Assembly (NCBI GenBank): GCA_030848705.1
Contig: CM061235.1
Span: forward strand, 132,625,228 to 132,689,227
Direction of reading: 5' to 3'
Source of the DNA: Heracleum sosnowskyi
Lineage: Eukaryota; Streptophyta; Magnoliopsida; Apiales; Apiaceae
Length of the DNA stretch: 64,000 nt
Shown: positions 54,714 to 64,000 of the stretch, one piece after another
How positions within the stretch are numbered: position 1 is the first letter of the stretch
Layout of the letters: every line of letters begins with the position of its first letter
Program-made: the position numbers and the translations under genes
Notes under the pieces: generated by a model
What the model saw: only the letters and a program-made list of their open reading frames with translations
The model's database searches: none
Told to the model about the DNA's origin: nothing

Positions 54714-55849
54714 TGTTAGGTCTAAAGTATCGTAGAAGGGGGGGGGGGTGGGTTGAATACGATACTCACAAATAATTTAATTTCGTTCGCGGATTAATCT
54801 TTCAGTTCTATAACGAAATCAAACACACCAAACCAAATCAAGTTTCGGGGAATATATCTTTTTATAAATATAAACCTCGAGGGGTGCTACAATTTCTAAT
54901 CCGTAGATTAGCTTCAATGAGTTTAAGGTTACACAAATACAAAACAATGATCAAGTTCTGAGCACTATTAATTTCTCTGATAATTTTCTCCGGCTCTTCT
55001 CTCTCTCAGTAATGTCTCTGTGTTGAATGCCTTAACTGAAGAAGACACTATCTTCTCTCGAGTTAATTGTAGACTTGAATTGAAAAACCATCGAACCATT
55101 TAGAATAGAATATTCTTGGCATGAATTGAAAAACCACAACCTGTCAGACAAGCACAACTTTTCACCTGCTCCATGAATTGAAAAACCATCGAATGGATTA
55201 AAAAAACCATCGAATGGATTAAATCAATTTGCCATTCGATAGTTTTTAAATCAAAACTATCGAATGCCAAATTAATTTACTTTGTTATTCAATGAATCAC
55301 TTCAACCACCATTCGATAGTTTTTAAAAAAAAAAACTATCGAATTATTTTTCTTGTCTTTTGTCCTTTAGTAATTACTCATGAGCTCCTGGGTGTTTAAG
55401 TTTTAGACTATATCAATTTCTTCTGAGACGATAAAACAACTTGATCTTTTTAGTGCCGTCACCTAGTGCAACTGGTTTGGTTCACAGATGAATAACACTT
55501 GATCAATTCTTCTTTTATGTCTTCAATATAGTGCTGCTGATAAGTCCCTTGTCGTTCTGGTTGCTTCATCACTGGAATCCCGTGGTACTGAACCCTAAAT
55601 CATTCACATACTTCTGTCGTCTTGAAAGTCTTGTTTCTTTTGCTGTCACTGAGGCTTGAACATTTTCATGAACTTCTTTCCGTGACCTGTTTACGGACTT
55701 CAAGAATACATAACGTATTTTGATTTTTTGAGTTTACCTTTTCTTCTTTGATTCTGGATTCCTGTGCTTCGGTTAATATTATTGTCTGTCTTGTCCTTTG
55801 TTGAGTTGTAGTTATCTCTTTTACATCTTATGTTACATTATGCTTTACA
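54714..55849 (-). repeat. 3' LTR of C
   Basis: 1136 bp, TGTAAAGCATAATG...CCTAACA in element orientation. It includes a G-run (54740-54751) near its 3' end and an array of TTCGATAGTTTTT / AAAACTATCGAA and ACCATCGAA words at 55083-55345. No partner LTR is in the window. Confidence 0.88.
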
Positions 55850-55863
55850 ATCTCCCCCTATTT
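55850..55863 (-). other. Polypurine tract of C
   Basis: Minus strand AAATAGGGGGAGAT directly before the LTR, identical to the tract of A. Confidence 0.9.
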
Positions 55864-56082
55864 GATTGGATAGAGTTCGACAAGAAAATACTTCGAGGAT
55901 AACTCAACTAACTAAGGAAACATTAAACTACTTAAAGTAAGACAGCGTAATAATATTAATGCATTCTGGATCAGATATATATACATTTCCAGATTTCATA
56001 AATCAAAGAACAATTAAACTTTATACAATGAAGTTGCTCCTCTAGTCTGAGCTGATAGTTCTTTTGTTCTTTGCTTCAATCT

Positions 56083-59000
56083 TCAGTCCATTCCAATCTC
56101 ACCTTCTTCAATCATTGGAGCGGAGTTAGCAGCTTGATAATCAATCACAGATAGATAGTGCAGTGGTTCTCCAGGTTTAAGGATTGCTCCTTGGATGTGT
56201 CTTCCAATATATTCAACCTCTTGACCCACTCCAGCCCATAACCATGCAATGTTAACATCTTTCTTGTTTAGCTTTGGCATGTTTGGCAGTCTGGTATGCA
56301 CTTCCAATCCTCTTTCCACTCTTTTCCTATAGTAAGGAACATTCTCCATTAGAAATCTTCTAAGAGTGTCTGCTGCTTTGTCCTTCTCCGTTGATGAGAA
56401 TCCAATGGATCTAAGATACTTCTCAACTGAGATTAGATAGTTGCTTGGGTAGTCTCTCAGTTTGTCCTCAGCCAAATAGCAGATTCTGAACAAGTCATTC
56501 GTCATGAATCTAACCATTGGAGGATCTTCAGTAATCTCTGGACTGACTTTCATCACGATCTCCTTAACATGCTCACGGAGCAGTTCATTTAGCCTTGTAG
56601 TTCTTTGGATCTTGATGAGTATAGCCTGCAATTCTGTATATGTCCTCTGTTCTAAAAACATAGTGGAAATCACAAATGTACCTTTCTCCAAAAAGCTAAT
56701 TAATAAGCTCCAGGCACCATTTGCTTTAACCCCAGCATTCAGACAGATTATAGAGCTTCTCAGTGCTTTAAAGTAAGTCTGATCTTCAAGATTAGCACTT
56801 CTGATGTCCTGAATAATAACTTCCACCTCAGCATTGTCGTTGACTTCTAATCCGTCTTCAACTCCGCAAAAGGTTTTATAAGCCATTTCCCATTCAGTAC
56901 CATCTTTCTTTGCCAGATCTATCATCTTCTTCTTCCTCACTTCATTATACACTTTGAATCTCTTCAGTTTTTCACTCCTCAGAATTGCTTGCTATTTCTC
57001 TTTCTCAGCTTGCCTAGCATCTATTGCAGCTCTCTGAGCTCTTATTGCTTCCAAGGCAGCTTCTTCTTCAGGTGATAGAGAATTTGCTTCTTCTTCCATA
57101 ATATCCTCCCAGATTGGATGTTCAACGGGCTCTGGATAATATGGCTCATGCTCCTCTTGATTAGGTTGCTCATGCATGACCTCAAATTCCTCTTCACTCT
57201 CCTTCTCTTCTTCTACAAGTTCCTCTATCCAGTATTGTCTGATAGGAATAGCTTCAACTGTCTCCCAAACTCCCCATCCATCCTTAGGCTTCTCTTTCTC
57301 CCCTTCTCCAACTTTCTCCCCCTTAGTTGAGGAATCCGCGATAAAAGCATCCTCAGCATAAAAGGTAGTAGAAGGATCAGGTTGCTGATTTGAAGGACCA
57401 GGTTGTCCAGATTGTTGGTTCTTCAGCATACTCCAAATAGACTCTACTCCGTCACCTTGATTCTCCAAGAAATCCATAAGCTGCTTATTAAACTCATTTA
57501 TAGAAGCTAGCGACCGGTCAATGTTCTCCAATCTTGAGTTGGTAGTCTTTTCCATATGATCCAGCCTCTTGTTGAGCTTAGACTCCACTCTTGAAAGGGT
57601 ATTCATTGCATCTTTTACCCGCGCTTGACCATCCCGGATAACCAGAACGTCTTCTTTCAAAGCTTCATGTCCTTGAGACAGTGCAGTTACTTCATTCATG
57701 AATCCATCTTTAAGTTCCCTGACGTCCATTCTCAATTCGACTAGTTCTTCCATAGCTTCCTTCTTTAAGGAGTCCACTGCCTGCTTCGTACCTGTTATAG
57801 TGCCAGATGCACTGCCAATGACCCGGAATGTTCTTCTGGAATCAGCTGCAGCCAAGTCACCTTTCTCTTGAATAGACTTTAAAGAAACATTGGCTTGACT
57901 GGAGGAGATCCCTTGGTCAAAGGAAGGTCGCAGTGGAACCTTGAATAGTGGATTTCCTTCTTTGTCTCGAACTGTCATCTCCTTGAGGGAAGATTGAACT
58001 TGTAGCTCTCTTTCTGTTGGTAACAGCAAATCATGAATATTAGGTAGGGTTAGGGTGTCACTCCTCACATTTGGCTCTGGGTGTACACTCAACGTTTCTG
58101 TCGGTGTTTGAATCATTTTTCCTTTCCCACTCAGGCCAGGTGTAAGTGTTTTTGTTTCACTCAAATCCTTTGTGCTGATTGTACCTGCAAAAGAAATCAC
58201 CGTAGCCGTCCTTAAGGAGGTCACCGGTGGTGCAATGGGGCTTCGCAAGTCCCCGTCCTTGGTTAAACCAAGTTGCTGATCATCCGTGGATGATGTATCC
58301 TTTAAAGGATCTAGAGTTTGAATCTCTAGGGGGTTAGAAACAGGCTCTTTTAACAGCAGAGATCCCGAATCTTCCCCGTGAGTCTGTAAAGACTTCACCT
58401 CAGTTGACTCCTCAATAGTAATTGATTCACTGTCAACGAGTTGCCGATCTGCACCTACGTCAGACCCTTTACCCGCAGGATCCAGATATGTTCCATCTGG
58501 GGAGGTAGACAATGACCTTTTAGATTGTACATTTAGGTCAAAGCCTTCTCTCGACGTCTGTGAAGACCCTTGGTTCTTAGAACCTTCAACCAGTGAACCT
58601 GACCGTAATATGGTCGGAACACCAGTTGCTTCCGTCAATTCTTCCTTACTTGATTGAGCTATTGGTTCAGATATTGCTTTCGTTAGCGTAGCCCAATCAG
58701 CATCAGAAAAATCAATAAAGGGTGCTTTGGATGAGAGAAATGAAGTATCAACAGTTGCCTCGGTTTCTGTTCTTCTCCTTTTAGAGGAAGGCAGAGCTGC
58801 TGTTGAAGGGTGTATCTCCTTATGTGGTGCTGCTAAGGCACTATCTCCCTCTACACTCATGGATGGTTCTTTACTGGGTATAGGAGGGGAAGGAGGTTCG
58901 TTTATGTTTTCATTTGGCTCTTCCAAAGGCTCTTCGACCGTGGTTAGAGGTTGTGGGTTTGCAACCTCCTGGTCAGGAATGGCCACTAAGGGCTCTGGAT

Positions 59001-59577
59001 CAACATCCATTGGTTCAGGTGCCAGTTCAGGTTGTGGAATATTACCTTGATTTACCTGTTCCCCTGGGGGTAGAAGTGGTAGGGGCACCATTCTTAGATA
59101 TTCAGTGAGAACAGTGGGTACCCCTGGAAGATAGTTGTTCTTCCTTATCAGAGCGGTTATAGCATTGCTCTTCATCTTCATACACTCCTGGGTGGCTTCA
59201 CCTTCAAAGAAGTTAGGTTGTTGACTTCTAATGAGATTGAAGAAAGCATGTATCTCCTCAGTTGTGGGATCCGGAACAAGGTTTTCTGTAGGAAAATGTA
59301 AGATTCGATTAAAATCATGTTCCGTCACCCTTATTGTTCTGCCCCATGGCACAACAAAACTGAAGGACCTTACGTTATTCTCACTTGTATCCATGGCGGT
59401 TGTGTACAGCGCAGTCAATTGATCGATGCAAAGGACCACAGGAGTACTCACAGCATATGCCACTAATGAACGTGTGTTCAAAAACTCTGCCCATGCACGA
59501 AACTGTAAGTTCGTTATGGATTTCAAGTTTTGAAACGAGACATGATTAGTTTTGGTAATAATAAATTCTCCAGCCAT
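56083..59577 (-). pseudogene. Element C ORF3 with one nonsense codon
   Basis: One frame from ATG 59577 (MAGEFIITKTNHVSF) to 56083, about 1164 residues, broken only by TAG at 56992. The N-terminus parallels A ORF3: FRAWAEFLNTRSLVAYAV, SFSFVV, ILHFPTENLVP. A basic cluster SSKRRRTETE sits at the position of KKRK in A. The middle is Pro/Ser/Glu-rich; a helical region (about 57480-57800) and an acidic stretch follow. The C-terminal domain aligns with A (YFKALRSSI, FLEKGTFVIS, RLNELL, MKVSPEI) and ends MIEEGEIGMD. It lacks the FGRRLN/CWYPRF segment. No signal peptide or membrane helix is seen. Confidence 0.85.
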
Positions 59578-60997
59578 TTTAAAATTTTCAGAAAATTTAA
59601 ACAAACCAAAACTATTTTTCCTTTAAATTTAATTAATTATTACTAATTAATCAAACTCTAACAAAATTACCCCTTTTTCTACAAACCACAAACTCGAACT
59701 ACTTGACTTAAGAACCCTAAATAGTTAACCTTCGATAATTTTCTTTTGAAACTCAAAAAGAAATCAAGTGGATTACCAACTAATTTCTTAATAAGAACAG
59801 TCAACAATATTCAAAGTTTAAGAGATTCACACTCGATAGTTTCTTCTCAACAAGAGGTTCAAAACTGAAATAGATCACACTTGTTCGGTTAAAAACAATT
59901 TACAGTGGTGAAAGAGTGATTATATCAAGTTTTAATCGGGTAAAAAAAATCAAAAAGCTATCGATGGTGACGTTCTTGTCTGTATCTCGTTGTAAGCATA
60001 TATAAAAAAAACTTTAGATCTGAGAATAGTGACAGAAAAACGTCCAAGGCAATGTTATATACACTTTAAAACTCAGGGGTATTTTCGTCCATCCTAGTTC
60101 GATAGTTTTTTAATTGAACTAACGATAGTTTTCTGTGAGGGCAAGAGAGTCAATTGCACTTCGATAGTTTTTCCAAAAACTATCGAAGAGTTAAAAAATT
60201 TGAAGTTGAAACGCTTTTCAGAAAAGTATCGAAGTCTCTGTCTTTTGAAAACCAAAACTATCGAACTAATTTATGAAAATCTATCGAGAATTAGATTATT
60301 GAATTAATTAATTCACTTCGATAAATTTTTCTACTGATTTTTTAAAATACATCGAGAATTTAAATATTAAATTAGGTAAATTCCTTCGATATATTTTAAA
60401 TTAAATCTCAAAAACTATCGAGAAATGTTTTCGATAGTTTTTCTTTTCGTTTTCAAAAACCATCGAAAATAAATTTCGATAGAATTATCTATGTACTTGA
60501 AAAACTATCGAATTTCCTAAATTCGATATTTTTGCTTCTGTCTTCATTTTAAAACCTGTTCATGTTTTAAAAATCAGAATTTTTATTTCCTGCCTAGTTT
60601 TAATTCTAATAAATCTTTTCAAATTTACCAAAATCAATTCTTAACAGAAAATTCACAATTTTCTTAGACTAAAATCAACTAAATATCATCAAATGATATT
60701 AATCAATTAAAATCCAATAAATTATGCTGCATTAATCTACAATGTTAAAAACAAAGTAAATTAATTCAAATTAAATAAATGCTTGAATATTTAGAACAAA
60801 TATTAGCACTTAAATAATTTTAGAATTAATAACCAATTAAATGCCAGAAGATATATCATCCATAATTATGACATAAAATTAGTACAAAAATCCTAACTAC
60901 GAGAATTGCTCCAGAAAATAAACTCACGAGTCCTAAGGATATAGGAATTCTTAAACTCATGTATTTACCAGGATTATCTGCAGTTACTGACTTCTAA
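59578..60997 (-). promoter_or_regulatory. Element C pol-ORF3 spacer with TCGATAGT array and TATA box
   Basis: 1.4 kb with no ORF. From 60096 to 60530 there are about fifteen TTCGATAGT / ACTATCGAA words in both orientations, the same words as in the C LTR (55083-55345). Downstream in element orientation TATATAA lies at 60055-60061, about 480 bp before the ORF3 ATG. 60540-60997 is AT-rich. The layout parallels elements A and B with a different motif. Confidence 0.5.
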
Positions 60998-62700
60998 TCA
61001 AAATCGATTAGAAAGATTTAACATCCCAAGTTCACCAACCAGCTTATTGAAAGTGGATTCATCAAGCGGTTTAGTAAAGATGTCTGCAATTTGATCCTCT
61101 GTGGGTACAAAATGTAACTCCACAGTTCCATTCATGACATGCTCTCGGATAAAATGATACCGGATGTCGATGTGCTTCGTCCTCGAGTGTTGCACTGGGT
61201 TGTTTGAGATTGATATGGCACTTGTGTTGTCGCAAAATATTGGAATCTTTGTCAACAAAAGTCCATAGTCACAGAGTTGGTTTCTCATCCACAAGATCTG
61301 AGCACAACAGCTTCCAGCAGCAATGTATTTAGCCTCAGCTGTTGATGTGGACACTGAATGCTGCTTCTTGCTATGCCAGGAAACTAACCTTCTTCCAAGA
61401 AACTGACAGCTTCCTGAAGTACTCTTCCGATCAATCTTACAACCTGCAAAATCAGAGTCTGTGTATCCAACAAGATCAAATCCTGTATCTTTAGGGTACC
61501 AAATTCCAAGATTTGGGGTCCCCTTAAGATATCTAAATATTCGCTTAACAGCTATTAGATGAGATTCTTTGGGATCAGACTGAAGCACACAAGCATGTTG
61601 CAAACATTATATCTGGTCTACTTGCAGTGAGATAAAGTAATGAGCCTATCATACCTCCGTAGCCTGTGATGTCAACCTTCTTACCAGTTTCATCCTTATC
61701 AAGCTTAGTGGCAGTTGGCATAGGAGTCTTTGCTGTAGATGAGTCTTCCATTTGATACTTCTTAAGAAGATCCTTAATGTACTTGGACTGACAAATGAAA
61801 ATACCATCTTGTTTTTGGTATACTTGCAGTCCAAGAAAGAATGACAATTCACCCATCATGCTCATTTCATAACGACTCTGCATTAACTTAGCAAATCTCT
61901 TGCATAGATCATCATTAGTAGAACCAAATATTATGTCATCAACATATACTTGCACCAATATCAAATCATTTTTATGCTTTTTGACAAAGAGAGTTTTGTC
62001 TACAACACCTCTTGTAAAATCATTTTCAAGTAAGAATTCAGAGAGAGTGTCATACCATGTCCTCGGAGCTTGTTTGAGTCCATAGAGAGCTTTGAATAGA
62101 AAGTACACAAAGTTTGCCAGTTTTGAGTCCTCAAAACCTGGAGGTTGTTCCACATACACTTCTTCTTCTAACTCTCCGTTCAGAAAAGCACTCTTCACAT
62201 CCATTTGATATACCTTGTAATTGGAATGTGCAGCAAATACCAGAAACATTCTGATGGCCTCAAGTCTTGCTACTGGTGCATAGGTTTCATCATAATCTAT
62301 ACCCTCTTCTTGAGAGTAACCTTTAGCAACCGGTCTGGCTTTGTTTCTCGTTACAATGCCATCTTCGTCCAACTTATTTCTGAATACCCATCGTGTTCCA
62401 ATAACAGATTTTCCCTTAGGCCTGGGTACCAGCTTCCAGACTTTCTGCCTTTCAAACTGATTGAGTTCTTCTTGCATAGCAATCACCCAATCTGGATCAT
62501 CTAGAGCATCTTCAACTTTCTTAGGTTCTGTTTCTGAAAGAAACCCAGAATAGTGACATTCATTTTGTGATGTTCTCCTAGTTCTCACTCCTGTGTCCGG
62601 ATCACCAATGATCAAGTGAAAGGGATGATCTCTATTCCATACCCTTTGTCTTGGCAGATGCGATCTTGATGATTCTCCTTGTTCTAGATGTTGTGGAGTG
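60998..62700 (-). pseudogene. Element C pol, RT and RNase H with frameshift
   Basis: 61575-62615 encodes copia RT (WVFRNKLDEDG, YQMDVKSAFLNGELEEE, LYGLKQAPRTWYDTL, catalytic YVDDIIFGS). At about 61590, right after TCLCA, four bases are missing relative to A, so the frame shifts into 60998-61603, which carries RNase H (YTDSDFAGCKIDRKSTSG, STAEAKYIAAGS, DNTSAISISNNP) to LGMLNLSNRF. Both halves otherwise look complete. Confidence 0.9.
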
Positions 62701-62756
62701 TGAGTAGTTGATCCTTCTCCTGTTCCCCCTGAGTTGTTGACGGTTTGATCTGTTGA

Positions 62757-64000
62757 TTATGAAGACTGACTAGTGGATCCTGTAGAATGAGGATCTCCAC
62801 TTTGGTCACCACTTTGTCCAGAATCATTATCATTATGATTATTATTAATAACTGTAACAACTTCAGGTACTTCTTCATTGTCAGAGAGATCTCCTGATAG
62901 ATTATCAAATACCAAGGATTCAGAGTTCTCTCCAGTTTGCAGGCCTGGTCTTTTGGTGTCGTCAAATGTTACATTAAAGCTTTCCAACACCTTCTTATCT
63001 TCAATCATATATACCCTGAAAGCCTTAGATTCCAGAGAATAGCCCAGAAAAATGCCTTCATCTGCTTTGGCATCAAACTTGCCAAGATGTTCTCCATCTT
63101 TAAGTACAAAGCACTTTGCACCAAACACATGAAAGTACTTCAGTGTTGGCTTCTTGTTGGCCATTAACTCATACGGAGTCTTTTCATGATCTTTGTTAAT
63201 CAGGGTACGATTCTGAGTGTAGCAAGCTGTATTCACTCCTTCAGCCCAAAAGTAAGTGGGAAGTTTTGATTCACTCAACATGGTCCTTGCTGCTTCAACC
63301 AAGGTCCTGTTCTTCCTTGGTGCTGAAAACTGTCTTGATATTCCTTTCTCTGAGCAGAAGTCATTTAGAACTGCATTCTTGAATTCAGTTCCATTGTCTG
63401 ATCTGATTGTCCGCACAGGTAGCTTAGCTTCCACTTCTATCTTCTTGATGTGATCAATGATTAGTTGTGTTGCTTCATCCTTTGATTGTATGAACAACAC
63501 CCACGTGTACTTGGAGTAGTCGTCCACCATCACCAATGCATATCTATTCCTTGAAAGTGACATAACATTAACTGGACCAAATAAATCCATATGAATCAGC
63601 TGTAATGGTTCAGTAATGCTTGTCATTCCTTTGCTTCCATGTGATGCTTTCTTCGACTTCCCCTTTTCACATGCTTCACATAGTCCCTCCTGATTGAATT
63701 CCATCAGGGGCAACCCTCTCACTAACTCTCTCTTTACCAAAGAGTTCATAGTTTTGAAGTTCAAGTGTGAGAGCTTCTTGTGCCATAGCCAACTTTGTTC
63801 TGAAGATGCCTTTGCATAGAAACATGTAACTTCTCCTTCACTGGTAGAACTTAAGTCAGCTATAAACAAATTTCCTTTTCTCACTCCCAGTAGAGTAAGC
63901 TTCTCATCCTTCCTGTTGGTGATCAAGCACTTGTCCTTTCTGAAATCTACATTGTAGCCTTTATCACAGAATTGACTGATACTTAGAAGATTGTGCTTTA
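62757..64000 (-). pseudogene. Element C pol, GAG-pre-integrase and integrase lacking the catalytic Glu segment
   Basis: Runs from off window through the GAG-pre-integrase His/Cys region (WHKKLSHLNF, CEACEKGKSKK) and integrase core with HMDLFGPVN and RSDNGTEF. At about 63318 SAPR joins directly to KNRTLVEAA. Compared with A a 30-bp in-frame piece is absent, and it is the piece that carries the third catalytic residue. The frame ends in TAA at 62757 within the acidic Ser/Asn linker; RT continues in the same frame after it. The protease lies beyond 64000. Confidence 0.88.

Larger units (their letters stand above)
54714..64000 (-). mobile_element. Copia element C (Sirevirus-like), 5' part off window
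   Basis: Minus-strand element: 3' LTR 54714-55849, PPT, ORF3, spacer, RNase H, RT, integrase and GAG-pre-integrase, running off the right edge before the protease. It has the same gene order as A but diverged sequence, with its own LTR motif (TTCGATAGTTTTT). Several lesions make it inactive: stops in ORF3 and pol, a frameshift before RNase H and an integrase deletion. It sits in gypsy gag; CCTTG at 54709-54713 is the likely left TSD. Confidence 0.92.

Overview
The window is plant nuclear heterochromatin, almost certainly from a dicot. Every recognisable coding region belongs to a transposable element or to a host-gene fragment carried by one. I see no free-standing cellular gene, rRNA or tRNA. 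Evidence for a plant: Ty1/copia elements primed by initiator tRNA-Met, a Tat-type Ty3/gypsy element with two RNase H domains, CACTA DNA transposons with TNP2/DUF4216 and Transposase_24-type genes, and pieces of plant ascorbate oxidase and JmjC demethylase genes. I cannot name the species.

Layout. (1) 1-35350 is an old, minus-strand Sirevirus-like copia element, here called B. It is cut by four insertions. D (145-4269) is an internally deleted copia. CACTA-1 (6627-25743, TSD TCC) carries ascorbate oxidase exons. CACTA-2 (9150-24005, TSD AAA) sits inside CACTA-1 and holds an apparently intact TNP2-DUF4216 gene plus two copies of a TNPA-like gene made by a 5.2-kb tandem duplication. CACTA-3 (28952-32229, TSD CAG) carries fragments of several host genes. 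(2) 35351-40872 and 54091-54713 are a decayed minus-strand Tat-type gypsy element. (3) It is split by copia element A (40873-54090, plus strand, TSD ACCTA), whose 1305-bp LTRs look identical, so A is very young. (4) 54714 to the window end is another minus-strand copia element, C, inserted in the gypsy gag region and lacking its 5' end.

How the parts work together. A, B and C share the order LTR - gag - protease - integrase - RT - RNase H - long spacer - large third ORF (ORF3) - PPT - LTR (C only partly in the window). ORF3 is about 1165 residues in both A and C. It has a conserved N-terminal domain, a basic nuclear-localisation-like cluster, a variable acidic middle, a coiled coil (clear in A) and a conserved C-terminal domain ending near EEGEI. 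It has no signal peptide or membrane segment. The spacer before ORF3 carries the same inverted-repeat motif array as that element's own LTR (GGAAGAC in A and B; TTCGATAGT in C), followed by a TATA-like box. I infer a second, LTR-like promoter for ORF3, and this is the most interesting signal in the window.

In CACTA-2 both genes lie on the minus strand (TNP2 upstream, TNPA-like downstream) between arrays of ACCGACC motifs, so it could be an autonomous element. CACTA-1 and CACTA-3 have no transposase and look like gene-capturing (Pack-type) derivatives. Nesting gives the order: gypsy oldest, then B, then CACTA-1 and the other B insertions, then CACTA-2, then its internal duplication. A and C entered the gypsy independently, and A is very recent.
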